Assembly: GCA_033439265.1 (NCBI GenBank)
Contig: JAVTVX010000027.1
Location: 11,175,001-11,239,000, forward strand
Origin: Dillenia suffruticosa
Lineage: Eukaryota > Streptophyta > Magnoliopsida > Dilleniales > Dilleniaceae
DNA: 64,000 nt
Reading direction: 5' to 3'
Part shown: positions 1 through 12,040 of the stretch, in pieces
Position numbering within the stretch: position 1 is the stretch's first letter
Layout: each line of letters starts with the position of its first letter
Made by a program: the position numbers and the translations under genes
The notes under the pieces: generated by a model
The model's input: only the letters and a program-made list of their open reading frames with translations
The model's database searches: none
Told to the model about the DNA's origin: nothing

Positions 1-1025
1 TGGTGGCCACATCGTCAGTATCATTGGACTACATCCGTATATTTTTTTTAAATATATTAGTTCATAAAGGAAAAGTATACTATCATAATGTTAGTTTTTT
101 ATGTATTAGAATTATAAACTTAACTCTTCATTAACAACAATAAATTCTTACATTTTGGTATCTCCTTTCTTTCCAGTTACGGCTCTTGGTGGTATTGATT
201 GAATAACAGCAACAAGAACATCTGCCATGATTTTAGTCAATGCTATTCTTAATGTTTTTAAAAACTAATTGATACGAAAAAGCAAATATATGTTATTTGA
301 AGAGTAACCAGTATGAATAAGTAGAGATGACTTACTGAATCTGGCATCGGGCTTTTGATAGAATTTGTCATGATCCCAAAATGATGTGATGGAAAGATGT
401 CCCACAAGGTAATGCTTTTTCTTCTGGTACCTTCTGTATGTAAGCTTTCAGACTTAAGTAAACTTGCAATGGGAGTGGACCCATCTGAAATGACGGCGCT
501 ATTTTGGTCAATGTTGTCTTGCCAATGTAGTAAGTCTGATTCAAATTTAAAATTTGTCCAATTGTTGCCATGTCTTGTCCATTAACAACTCCCTGAATTG
601 AATTCCTCTACAATTTGCATTTGCACCCAATAAAAACCTAGGTTGATGATGGAGTGAATGGAAAAAATCCGTGAAAATTTATGTAGGAGTAAAGTATTTT
701 CATGCACAAGAAATGATAGGTAAAAATGTTGTATGATTTCGGATAAATAAAACCTTGGCATCTTGGAAGACATAACATTGGCATTTGCTTGAGGTCTGCG
801 TGGCCGGAAATACTCTGGTTTTCTCTAAGACAAGGACTTTTGCATAGCACTCTGCTTGACCCTCTTGCAATTCTTGAAGTAGAAACAGTTGTTTTCCATG
901 TTGTGATAAAGCTAAAAATGAAGAAAAAAAATAATAAAAACAGTGAAAGAATTAGTATATGGTATCTTAGAATCCATAAATAAAGAACGTACGTGAACTC
1001 AGCAAGTATGGCACCGTATGGCACA
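1..1025 (-). pseudogene. Helitron-associated replication protein A-like (OB-fold) gene, fragment
   Basis: Minus-strand conceptual translation shows pieces typical of plant RPA1-like proteins carried by Helitrons. They include LLQELQEGQAECYAKVLVLE (about 890-825), a segment with KCQCYVFQDAK (about 790-750), MATIGQILNLNQTYYIGKTT (571-512), and DVLVAVIQSIPPRAVTGKKG followed by EFIVVNEEL and PMILTMWP (about 220-1). Family members bind single-stranded DNA through tandem OB folds, and in Helitrons they are thought to help rolling-circle replication. The frame is split by stops or introns. The gene lies downstream of the helicase in transcription order, a known plant Helitron layout. It continues beyond base 1. 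Confidence 0.7.
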
Positions 1026-1030
1026 GCATG

Positions 1031-1502
1031 TGTTGGTTTGTATGCCCATTGAGAGGCATTATTGAGATTGGAGATAATGGGTTAACTCCCATTATCTCCC
1101 TAACTCCCATAATAACTCCCTCTTTTCCTTATTGTTAAAATGTCAGTTAACATTCGGAGTTAACATTCGGAGAGGTGATTCTCTGCGCATACTAGAGAGA
1201 ACATTGCGAAGAGAAATGTATAGCAAATGATGGAGGGATTATTCTCATGGGAGATATATATTGAGGTATGAGAAATTTTCGTGTAGGAAAATTTATCCGA
1301 TCATTGGAGTTCATCGGACTTAAGGATTGAGGTGTCATGGTACTGCAATAGTGATTCGATCCCGTGATCACTATCTCGACCGAACAATCTATTCAAACTC
1401 GGTTAAATATTTGAAGATCTACACGTTGAGATATTTTTTCAAAAATTCTGAACTATTTAATTTCGCTTTTGCATGCTCATGCCATGACAATTAAATCTAA
1501 CA
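1031..1502 (+). repeat. 5' LTR of copia element 1
   Basis: It begins TGTTGG and ends TCTAACA, directly followed by the primer-binding site, and is 472 bp long. It matches the 470-bp LTRs of copia element 2 at its start (TGCCCAT) and through the segment GAGGTGTCATGG. It contains an inverted repeat at 1070-1099 (12-bp arms GGAGATAATGGG with a 6-bp loop). Confidence 0.85.
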
Positions 1503-1503
1503 T

Positions 1504-1515
1504 TGGTATTAGAAT
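1504..1515 (+). promoter_or_regulatory. Primer-binding site of copia element 1
   Basis: TGGTATTAGAAT one base after the LTR end. It differs from the plant initiator-Met tRNA primer site TGGTATCAGAGC at three positions, consistent with decay. Confidence 0.75.
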
Positions 1516-2749
1516 GTTCATTAGATTTAATAAAAAAAATTTCGGAATTTTTTTAGGCATAAAATGAATAGGGTAAAAATTTTAGGATTCGGATCACGAA
1601 TGAATTTTGTGATTCTGAGGACGCCACATGAATATCCATGGTCCAAGGATCACGAAATGATTTTTGTTGAATTTTCTGAATATGTTAAGCCTATGAAAAG
1701 TCCAGTCAAATTTTTTGACTGTACAAGCTTTAAGATCTTAGATCTATCGCTTTAGAGAGCAAATTGATATGTGATAATGATTTATACGTGTTCCTCATAC
1801 TTGGTTCTACAATTTGATTATGCATATAATCGTGAGTTTTGGTTGCTGGAAACTAGGATTTCCAAAAATGACTACGAAGGGCCGCGACTGGAGTGATTAA
1901 ATCCATCATTTTTAGGGTTTAAATCCTCATAAAATCGAGTAAAAAACTTTTGGAGAATACCCAATAATAATTCCCAGTTGAAAATTGCGTGAAAAACAGT
2001 TCAAAAATGAGTTTTCTGGAAGACGGGTCAAAAGACATCCGTCGGGCAGAGAAGACCCGGCCCAAACCCACGGGCGCATACATTGCATGCGCGAGGAGGT
2101 GCGTCAAGCCCACGGGAGAAGGCATGTGAGATGCACACGCTGGGGATGTGCGTGAAGCAAGCACGTGGAGTTCACGCGTCAAGAGGCGCATGAACAGTGT
2201 CGGGTTGAATCAGGTCGGACTAGACCCAGGTCCGGACCCAAACCCCGGGATGCGACCAGGAGTGCATGACATACATGCTGCGTGTCTGGTGCGTGTGCCA
2301 GACTTCTACTAGCGCGTGGAGGCATGCCACCGGCGAGTGATGGTGCATGAGGACTCCAGCGGCACGTCAGGCTACTTTGAATTAGATTTTTTCAATTTTC
2401 TGAGAGTTCTACTTCTATATTTGTGACTTTTATGAGTTTTGTGTGCTGAATCCAAATCCAAATGGTAAGATACGATTCCAAGTTGTGGTGTATAGTATCT
2501 ATTGACTCATACACTCACTTTGAGATCTATATTCGAGTCATTTTGAACTTGTTGATTCGTAGGGTGCATAAAATACGAAAGTAAATATCACTAAATCATT
2601 AAAGTTTCTCTTACTATATTGAGAACTGTTGTATTAGATTTTTACAAAGAAGATAAACTGAATGGTAAGATTTGCGAGATCTTACACCGATAGATTCAGT
2701 TTATTCTCGAGAAGTAAAATCTGTTTGAGATTTTGATAGATGAGATGGT

Positions 2750-5700
2750 AGGCCTGGGGAAGGTACCACACCTCAAGATAGACGGGATAAGGAACTCTAT
2801 CATGCATGAAAGAAAATGATAGCCAAATTAAGGCAATTCTCATCAGCAATATGCATGATGACGTGATTCTATTTTTTGAGCATTATCCTATGATAATGTC
2901 AGTTTGGCTCACTCCAAAAGAACATTATAATACTCTTTTTAGTTCCTAAGGTGAGAATGTTGAAGAAAATGGCTGATCATATAATAATGCAATATTTGAT
3001 ATAAATGTCAAGTATGATCGTCGAGTTAAAGAATACGGACGAGTCTATTTTGGATGAGATTCAGGTACTGGATGTGATTTAGTTTTTTACCTGATTCATG
3101 GAAAATTATGAAAATCTATCTCACGAATGACGAGAGTATTCGTACTTTCACTGATGTGAGTAAATATAGTGAGCTTGAGGATGAGCGCCTAGAGGCGAGT
3201 AGGCCTCACTTGAGTCATGCTTATGCAGAGAAGTCGAGTAAGGACTTCCGTGATGCCAAGCCAGTAGCATAAGCATGTGAAAGAGACTCGAGGTCCAGAC
3301 AATAAGAAACCATCCGTACAAAAGTGCAAGAAGGAGTCTAATAAGACCAATGCGAACTACTACATCTGAGATAGATTTGGTCATTTCACTTGTGAGTGTG
3401 ATGAGTAAAAAGAATGCCCTTCTTCTTTATGTGGTTTGAGGTTTGTCTCATTTATTGTAATGTTTGCTAATTTCTATCCTTTGTGGATTGTAAAGTTAGG
3501 AGTCACCAACCACGTAACTCAAGACATGATGGCGTAAATAGAGTTCCACCGAGTGAATCCTCAAGTTATGAGAATTTACGTGAGAAACAGAGCATTTGTC
3601 GTCGTCAGAGCGATCGGCACTTGCTATGACATTCTTTATACTTCGAGCATTCAACGGAATTTGATTTCAGTATTTTGTCTAAAATTGTCTAAGATATGCA
3701 AGAAAATCAAATATTTTATTAAATACGACGGTCCTTTGATCTATTCTGGTTTTATCCATGATAGATTATATGCACTGGATGTTATTTCTTTTAAATGGTG
3801 CTTTTATTATTCTTCTATTGTCTTTACTTCGGATTACGTAGATGATGATGTAAATGAGTGGCATAATAGACTTGGACACATAGAGTAAGAGAGGATGAAT
3901 CGGTTAGCAGCAAATGGTTTGTTAGACCCGCTAACTAGATTCGAGTTACCCGTATATGAGTTTTGCCTAGTCGGCAAAATTATGAAAAAACCATTTGACA
4001 ATGCAATGAAAGCTGGGACTCCATTTCAGTTGGTCCACTCCGATATTTATGGCATTATGAGTATGAGAGCTCTGAAATAGAGCTATATATTTTATTATAT
4101 TTATAGACAATTACATCCATTTCGATTTGTCTATTTGATCTCGCACAAGTCTAAAGTATTGGAATGTTTCAGAAAATTTATTAGCGAGATTAAGAATCAG
4201 TTAGATTTAAGAGTAAAGACTCTCAGAATTGATCGAGGGTGAGAGTATCTGTCTAAACTACTCAGAGATCTCTGTTTCGAGAAGAGTATTATGAGACAAC
4301 TAACAATTTCTGCTACTTCTTAGCATAATAGAGTAGCCGAGAGGAGGAATAAGACTTTGTTAGAGATTATGAGATCTATGATATTGCAAGTTAATTTGTT
4401 TATCCCTTATTGGGGAGATATTTTATTGACCATAGCCTATGTCCTCAACTGTATCTCACTAAAGTTCGTAGTCAGTACCTCATATGAGTTTTGAACAAAG
4501 AGATAGCATAACCTTAACCACTTGAGGTCATGAGGTTGTGCCACGTATGTTCATGTTTTCTCACATTCACATGACAAGCTAGATCTACGAGAAAAGAAGT
4601 ATATTTTTATTAGATACTCAGAACACTCCAGGGGGTATGTATTCTTATGTGAGCATTTGGATGGTATTATTATTGAGAGTGAGTCTCGTGATACCACATT
4701 TCTTGAGAATGATTTCCCTAGAGAGGTGAAATTGATCGGAATTTTATCTTTTATGAGATGAATGAGTCTAGTGGTTTAGGCGAGTCCAACAACGGGACAC
4801 AAGAATCCATTACGGATCTTGATCCTAGTGGGAGCAATCCATCAAGAGGTGAAGAGACTCTCTCTCTTCGTAGGAGTATTGAGGATGTATACTTAAATGT
4901 CGCTTCCTAATCGAGGGTGACTCCCTCATTGTGACCCTTGAGGATAATAAGAAATCTCAAACGGTCCTAGATACTCTTGAGAGTTTTGCGAAGGACCTTT
5001 TTGAGAATCAACAGGGTTTGGGACCTAATTGATTTGCCTAAGGGCAAAAGAACTATTGGGAACAAGTAAATTCTCAGGGTCAAGAAGAAGACTGACGGAT
5101 CAATGGAGAGATAAAAGGCCCATCTAGTAACCACGGTTACACTTATACTTAAGGGCATGGATTATCATGGAGTTGTAGTCTAATATATCTCGATCCATTT
5201 ATTTTTAGTGAATGTTGTAAACATGGATCTAGAGTTACACTAGATGGACGTAAAGACCACCTTATGTAATAAAAGTTTGAATGAGAAGATCTACATAGAG
5301 CAGCCCTCTAGGTTCGTTCTATTAGGTCTATTAGGTCAGGAGAATAAGATCTGTCGACTTCGGAAGTTGATAAACGACCTTAAGCTATCATCTACGCAAT
5401 GGTACATGAGATTTCATGATGAGGTTATATCTTATGATTTTATAATTATTGAAAAGGATTATTGTATTTATCCGATACGTTCCGATAACTCTTTTATGAT
5501 CATATTTTTATATGTGGGTGACTTTTTATTGGTCAGAACAATAGAGATTATCTAATGACTATTGAAATATGGTTATTATCGAGTTTTGATGTAAAGGATA
5601 TGGGTGAGTTTTAGTTCATTCTTGGAATTTAGATTCAGAGGGATCGGTCAAGAAAAATGTTGACTCTTTAATAAGAGTCCTACATCAGGTAAAATCTTAA

Positions 5701-6515
5701 GCATTTGGAGATGAATGATGACAACCCAATAGATACTCCTATCATTAAAGGTGAAGATCTAAGTCTTGACATATGCCCTAAAATTCAGGAAAAAATAAGG
5801 GAGATGAGTAGAATCCTTTATACCAGTGTAATGTGCATTCTAATGTATGCAATGAGACATACACGTGTAATGTGCATTTTAGTGTATGTGATGAGACATA
5901 CACGACTAGACATTTGTATACAATCGATCTAATGAGTAAGTATCAGTCGAATCTTGGAAAGGATCACTGAAGAGCAATGAAAAAAATTCTGAGATATCTC
6001 AAAAGAATTGTGAACCTCTCCATGTATTACGGAGGAGGTGATTTATGTTTCGTTAGGTATTCAGACGCCAACTGGGAATAATGATCTGGATAAACGCAAA
6101 ATGACATAAGGTTTTGTCTTCTTGCTCATTGGATGTGTCATTTCTTAGAGAAGTAAGAAACAAACTTGTATAGCTCTATTTACAAAAAAGACTAAGTTTG
6201 TGGTATGCTCAGTTGTAGTTTAGGAAAGTATTAGTTCTAGAATTTTCTAGAAAATTTAGGGGTTGTAGTAGATAGTGGGAGGTCAGTAATGATTATTGTG
6301 ATAATCAGACTACCATTACCTACAACCAAGATCTTAAATATCACAGTAAAATCAAACACATTGATATCAGATATCACTCTGTGAGAGATATCACCGAGAA
6401 AGGTGTTGTGACAACTAAGTACATTTTACACACAGTATGGTGACAGATCCCTTCACCAAGCCCATTGTGAGAGATTCTTTTGTGAGACACATGAAATCAT
6501 TGGGTTTAGCATATT
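2750..6515 (+). pseudogene. Decayed copia gag-pol of element 1
   Basis: Three-frame reading shows gag remnants (about 2750-3420), protease-region text around 3490-3720, integrase (RLGHIE at about 3870, the FCLVGKIMKKPF zinc region at 3960, VHSDIYG at 4033, then a decayed D-D-E core to about 4720), RT (about 5010-5700, with DVKTTLCNKSLNEKIYIEQP at 5248 and LYVGD where YVDD is expected) and RNase H (about 6050-6500). There are at least a dozen stops plus frameshifts and a small deletion. The RT active-site change from YVDD to YVGD would be inactivating on its own. No function is expected. Confidence 0.85.
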
Positions 6516-7445
6516 TTGACATTTCTCACTATATACTGATTATGATACTTATTATTTTATATAGATGACATGCATGCATTTTTAAGTCACAAATTTATTT
6601 ATTGCACTTACTTATTGTCATATATTATGTGTTGTGATAAAAGATATGTCAGGTAAGCGTGGTCAACTCTCTCATACGAGTGACCACCTCCTACTCTGAG
6701 TGAGCGAGGATAAAACAATTTCTAGTCGTAAGAGATTTTGAGAGTGGCCCTACTAAAACATAAGCCACTTTAATATGTGCTCTCGATGAGGTCATCTGCG
6801 ATATGACCAACATGGAGGTATCCACATCCATATTGTTTGTAAATAATCAGATTTGAGATCTCAGATATCACATGCGACTAATGATATTGTCTCTGAGATA
6901 CTCTCTCTGAGATCTCTGAATAAAGTTTTATATATAGACTAAATCCCATATCATACAGTGTTAGAGAAATCTGATATATGCCCTTTTGAGAGATAAGAGA
7001 ATAACACTATAGCACGTGTTTAATACCGTGTGTGATAAAATGACCAAGAGATAGTGGAAGCTATTATTTGAGGCGATAGTGTGATTATGATCCCCATTCC
7101 TACTGTGTGAGATTCAAGATCCATTGGGTGGAATCTCTTATGTTCTTATTACTTTCAGTTGTTTTTAAAAGTTTTGATTCAGTTTTTGCTACTTTAATCT
7201 GTTTAACTATGGTTTGAAAGATAAATTGAGATCTAAGGGACAGTTTTAGGAAAATAGCTTAATTAAGACCGATAAATTCGAGTTTAGGAGAAGGAAAATC
7301 AATCGATACTATATCATTATGTTGTATTTACAAGTCAACATGTTATATTAATTTATGTTGGGATTCAAACATAATAGCGAATACACAGTCGAACAAACAA
7401 ATGGGGATCACTTTTAATGAGAAAAGTGACTTAATGGATATAAAT

Positions 7446-7678
7446 GTGTAGGAATATTTCTCCGATCATTGGAGTTCATCAGACTTAAGGATTGAGGTGT
7501 CATGGAACTACGATGGTGGTTTGATGCTGTGATCACCATCCTGACTTAACAATCTGTTTAAGAGATTTTGTGATTCGGTTGAATCTTTGAAGACCTACAA
7601 GTTGAGATATTATCCCAAAAATTCAAAACTATTTAATTTCACTTCCGCATGCATATGCCATGACAATTAAATCTAACA
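7446..7678 (+). repeat. Truncated 3' LTR of copia element 1
   Basis: It matches 5' LTR positions 1281-1502 (CTCCGATCATTGGAGTTCAT and onward to TCTAACA) with many substitutions. The first roughly 250 bp of the LTR, the polypurine tract and some adjacent internal sequence are missing. The junction lies in GTGTAGGA, a word also present at the corresponding LTR position, which suggests a microhomology-mediated deletion. Confidence 0.8.
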
Positions 7679-7683
7679 GCATG

Positions 7684-9121
7684 ACACGGTATAGGAAGAA
7701 TACATCTTAGCAAAGAAACAAAGAATACCAATTACGTTAAAGTATATTCATGATTTTCTGGAAAATGATGTTTCTAGTGAAGTCATGCCTTGTACCACTA
7801 AAATCGGAGGTCTAATCAGAATTTCCACATTACTTGCAGTCTTGGCTCTTGATAGAGTAACATAAAGTTGGCCACAAGAGAATATTGGTTCTTTTAAATA
7901 TAGGCCAACAAAGTCCAAAGTCTGTCCTTGTTTCTTGTTTATTGTCATAGCAAAACACAGTTGAACGAAAATTGTCTTCTTTTAAAAAGGACAAGATAGC
8001 ACTGATCATTAGGAGATGATAGAGGTATTCGAGGATGGCTCCCAATCGCTATTTTAGCATGAATAACATTTTCATTAAAACCCAAGTATTTCAAACGAGT
8101 TCTATTACAAAGACCTTCGGTTGGGTTTAAATTTCTTAACAATATCACTGGCAATTATTTTTCTAAATCAACTTGTGAGGAGGAAGGCTTGGTGGGTATA
8201 AGCTGTTCAAAAGATCTTGGTTATAACCTTGAAACCTTTAGTCTATTGTTTCATCAAAATTGAGGGAAACTCTTTCAGAACTAGGCAATCTATCTATCAA
8301 AAGATCATTGATTTCATCAACAAACTTATTTTTTTGTAACAAGTATAGCTCTATTTGTTGAATAAAAAGAATCTACTGTAATATTGTCAACAAAAGGAAA
8401 AACTGTGTGCACTAATATATTCAATGAAATCTCATCATCGACAAAAGGAAAAAAAATATGGAGGTATTTTAACCTCGCTATTTGCAAAATGTTGGCTCAA
8501 CACCATCTTCTATTCTTAGCATATATGCTGAAAAAGAAGGGTCTAATGATGCATGCATCTTGCGAGATAATTTTATTTTTTCTAGATTTTTCCAAAGATA
8601 TGAATTCACAAAACTTGCAAAAATAATGTCAGTTTGATTGCCATTTTTTATTACCGGTAAAATTTGTCTAAAATCCCCTCCAAACATAATAATTTTTCCA
8701 CCAAAAGGGAATCAGAAGACATAATATCTTTAAGCATTTTTTCAAAAGATTCAATTGCACTCTTTTTTCCATTGTAACTTCATCCCAAAAAATGACTTTA
8801 GCCTTGGTAATAAGATGATCAATACTACTTTGTTTAGTTATCTTGCAAGAATTGTGATCTTCATTGATAATAGGAATTTTAAACCTTGAGTAAGCAGTTC
8901 GGGCTCCTGGAAAAATCGGTGTAGCAACACCAGATGTAGCAATTGCCAGAGCTATTCCTTTATTTGATCTTATTGTTACAAGAATGGCATGGTGGAGGAA
9001 AGTCTTTGCTGTGCCTCTAGGTCCATCCACAAAAAAAGCTCCACCTGAGTTTTTTTTAGACTCGATCCATGATAAGATCATAAGTTTCCTTTTGTTGTTC
9101 ATTTAACATGGATACTGTGGT
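7684..9121 (-). pseudogene. Helitron PIF1-type helicase domain, decayed
   Basis: Superfamily 1 helicase motifs can be read from the minus strand. Walker A is GPRGTAKT (9024-9001; a Gly of the usual GPGGTGKT loop is replaced by Arg and another by Ala). Motif II is VIFWDEVTM (about 8800). GGDFRQILPV lies at 8680, LLRNLNPTEGLCNRTRL at 8140-8085, and the C-terminal TINKKQGQT...GQLYVTLSRAK at 7945-7840. In the family this domain unwinds DNA behind the Rep nuclease during rolling-circle transposition. Frameshifts separate the blocks (near 8690, between 8480 and 8155, and near 7950). It continues from the 11400-12035 fragment once the gypsy insertion is removed. Confidence 0.85.
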
Positions 9122-9126
9122 TAGGT

Positions 9127-9562
9127 TGTTATGGGAAAATCTGAAGACATTCAGCTGTGGAGTGAGGTGGTATCTAAAGAACAGCTGATAGATGAGGTGG
9201 CTACTGCAGAACTAGCGGATGAGGTGGCTGAATCTAAGGGGCTGAAAGTGTATTAGCGCAGAAGGCATGGAGCTTAAGCTATTGGAGAATAATAGATTGT
9301 TGTTGAGAATATTGAGTAGTTAGGGAAGAATATGGGAAGGTAATTAAGCTATAAATAAGAGAGATTGGAAACGGGAAAGACAAAGATAAATTATTTCAAT
9401 TGAGAAGTTTTGGGCAGTCTTGCTCTTCCGTAGCAGACTGAAATTTCTTTCTTTTTCCTTACTGTAATGTTTTCTTTCTTACTATCCATGAAAGGAAGCT
9501 ATTGAACTTCCAAGCACTTTCAGATTACTTGCTCTCTTGCCATTCCTAACTCATTCTGAACA
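9127..9562 (+). repeat. 5' LTR of the gag-only gypsy derivative
   Basis: It runs from TGTTATGGG to CTGAACA. A TATA box (TATAAATA) lies at 9350-9357. The primer-binding region TGGTCCGACCTG follows at 9565-9576; I cannot assign its tRNA. Confidence 0.9.
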
Positions 9563-9666
9563 ATTGGTCCGACCTGCCATTCTCTTCCCCACCCTTCTTT
9601 CTCGCTATTCTATCTCCTTATTCCCCTCTTCAGTCGAATTTTTCCAAACAAACCCTTCTCTACCAC

Positions 9667-10842
9667 ATGACTAACACCAAAATGGATGCAAAACTCGAAT
9701 CCATTGAGAAAAGCCTTGCGGAACTGGGGAAGAGTATCTCGACACTAGTCGAGGAAATGAATCTCTATCGCACTAGGATGGACAAACTCAATGCTTTGGA
9801 AGATTAGGTGGTAGCACTACTGTGACAACATCATGAAGGCTGTGAGGAAGCTGGTTCCTCCGCTTCCGGGAAGCCCTTCTCTCAAGATAGGGTTCATTCC
9901 CATTTTGGGAACCTACAAGCAACACCAACCACGAGACTTACCTTTCGCGCTGCAACAACTGGATCTTCCTTGCTTTGATGGCCACGATTCCGCGGTTTGG
10001 GTCGCACGTGCAGAGCAATTTTTGTCATTAATTACCTGATGATTCGAAAGTCATTATGGCTATGATCTCTATGGATGGCTAGACGCTCCTTTGGATATAG
10101 TGGTTATTAGCTCAGAATCTCTCGATTTCTTGGTCTGATCTCACAATCGAGCTTTTCGATTGGTTCGGGGGAGATCTATCAGCAAACCCATTTGAAGCGT
10201 TGGCATTTACGAAGCAATCCGGGACAATCGATGCTTACATCGACGAACTTGTCTCTAGGACACTCATCAAGGGCTTGAACCCTTCAATCCTCTTAGGCCT
10301 CTTCCTCAATGGCCTCAAGGACGAGAACCGTGTACGAATTCGCTCAACGAGGCTCTTTTATTCTTTCAGATGATAAAGCTTGCTCAGGACATCGAAAAAG
10401 AGAATAGGTTCTTTATAACGGGGCTGCTACCGGGTAAGAATTACGGAGCCTATTTCATAGTAGGGTAATGCAAATGAAGCGGTCCAACTCGACCCCTGGA
10501 GGATCCGAAACTCACTTCCACCTAAAACCCATGACCCAGAATCACTTTTCTTTTAACATGCCTCCAACCATAAACAACCTTCAAGCTCAACGTTCATCTT
10601 CATCCCTTCCTCCTCTACAACCCACCTCGACACCAAACCACAATTCCCACCAAGAGCTCATGGATTTGCACTCCAAGGGTTTGTGCTTCAAGTACCGACA
10701 ACCTTACCACCCCCTTCCCAACTGTCCCAACAAAAGCTTTCGTGCAATTATTTTGGGCGATGATGAAGCTCCTTCGACCGATGAAGCTGCTAGAGAAGTT
10801 ATAGCCGTAGAAGATTCACAATACCATCCGAACATTTGTTAG
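9667..10842 (+). pseudogene. Gypsy gag, broken
   Basis: The likely start is ATG at 9667 (MTNTKMDAKLESIEKSLAEL). Stops and shifts follow almost at once (TAG in the 9805 region). Downstream blocks are typical of plant gypsy gag: LDLPCFDGHDSAVWVARAEQ (about 9960-10020), NPFEALAFTKQSGTIDAYID (about 10190-10250) and LFLNGLKDENRVRIR (about 10300-10345). The last open stretch (10468-10842) holds a Pro/Ser-rich linker and a degenerate zinc knuckle, CFKYRQPYHPLPNC, in which the second Cys is Tyr. Gag would form the particle that packages element RNA; this copy cannot encode it intact. Confidence 0.8.
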
Positions 10843-10958
10843 AGAGAAGAGAACAGGAGCTGGTCTGCTGGGAGGGAGGAACGCTAAACCTTCCAGATTT
10901 TACGAGCAGTTTCCGAGCTGCAGCCTTGAGGACAAGGTTGAAGTTTCAGCAGGAGCAA

Positions 10959-11394
10959 TGTTATAGGAAAATCTAAAGACATCCCGCTGTAGAGTGAGGT
11001 GGTATTTAAAGAACAGCTGGCAGATGAGGTGGCTACTACAGAACTGGCGGCTGAGGTGGCTAAACCTAAGGGGCTGGAAGTGTATTAGCATAGAAGGCTT
11101 AGAGCTTAAGCTATTGAAGAATAATAGATTGTTGTCGAGAATCTTAAGTAGTTAGGGAAAAATATGGAAAGGTAATTAAGCTATAAATAGGTGAGATTGG
11201 AAATGGGAAAGGCAGAGATGAATTATTTCAATTGAGAAGTTTTGGACAATCTTGCTCTTCCATAGCAGACTGAATTTTCTTTCTTTTTTCTTGTTGTAAT
11301 GTTTTCTTTCTTACTATCCATGAAAGGAAGCTACTAAACTTCCAAGCACTTTCAGGTTACTTGCTTTCTCGCCATTCCTAACTCATTCCTAACA
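10959..11394 (+). repeat. 3' LTR of the gag-only gypsy derivative
   Basis: It runs from TGTTATAGG to CCTAACA, the same length (436 bp) as the 5' LTR, and is preceded by a short purine-rich stretch (CAGCAGGAGCAA) that is the probable polypurine tract. Confidence 0.9.
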
Positions 11395-11399
11395 TAGGT

Positions 11400-12035
11400 C
11401 TTCTGGAGAAACTTCAAGATTAATTTCTGTTTCTATTTCTTTTGTGAGATTTTCTTTCAAATTTGAGAGAAATTGAGTAGAAAAGATACCGAATTGAGCA
11501 ACGCTTTTTCCCATTAAATTTACATGGGCTCCAAAATAACTAAACCTTTTGTCCTCACGTCATTAGCTGATAAAGTGCAATCTTTTTTTATATCCTCAGA
11601 CAAACTTGCCTCAAATTTAGACAAGAGTTCTTTTTTTTTTGGGTTTGATGGAGCACAATGAACCAAAACAAAAGCAAACAATTGTCGCAGAGGTCCAAGC
11701 ATTTGATATAAACTTTCTTCATTGAGGCATTCTTCCACTCCGCTGTCAGTTTGGAGTAGGCCACATTTTTCTGCAACTTCACTAAAGGTTTCAAAAAAAT
11801 GCCCATCAACAGACTTTAATTCATCATATGATCTTGGTTTGTTAATGTGCATCAATAGCATCCTTAAATAATATCGCTTTCCTTCAAATGGGTAAGCAGA
11901 AGCAACTTTACCAATGACTGCAAGCCATTTTCTTTTTTCCTAAATTCTGGCACCATCATTCTAGACAAAGTACTACGAGAAATCTTTGTATAAGCAATCT
12001 AATTTTTTTGTGTCTTCCTTATATTAGTTCATCTT
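11400..12035 (-). pseudogene. Helitron Rep-helicase linker fragment
   Basis: The clearest block (11861-11520) begins with MLLMHINKPRSYDELKSVDG and continues through CGLLQTDSGVEECLNEESL, LRQLFAFVLVHCAPSNP and LSEDIKKDC. All are landmarks of the region between Rep and the PIF1 helicase in plant Helitrons. Upstream, GKRYYLRM precedes it and the far end reads VWNDGARI-like text with stops. The fragment is bounded by copia element 2 on one side and the gypsy derivative on the other. Confidence 0.85.
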
Positions 12036-12040
12036 GAAAT

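Larger units (their letters stand above)
1031..7678 (+). mobile_element. Ty1/copia LTR retrotransposon 1, decayed
   Basis: The element is flanked by a perfect 5-bp duplication GCATG (1026-1030 and 7679-7683). It has a 472-bp 5' LTR, a Met-tRNA-type primer site, decayed gag-pol in the usual copia order (gag, protease, integrase, RT, RNase H) and a truncated 3' LTR. A GC-rich leader island lies at about 2040-2370. Its LTR and leader are related to those of copia element 2 (12041-19156), which lies in the opposite orientation. Many stops and diverged LTRs mark it as one of the oldest insertions here. Confidence 0.9.
9127..11394 (+). mobile_element. Gag-only Ty3/gypsy derivative (TR-GAG-like), inserted in the Helitron helicase
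   Basis: Two 436-bp LTRs (9127-9562 and 10959-11394, about 10% different by eye) flank a short interior and sit between perfect TAGGT duplications (9122-9126 and 11395-11399). The interior contains a broken gypsy-type gag and then only the last residues of a pol protein (QFPSCSLEDKVEV at about 10910-10945). Protease, RT, RNase H and integrase are absent. It could only have moved with enzymes supplied by a full-length relative. Confidence 0.9.
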
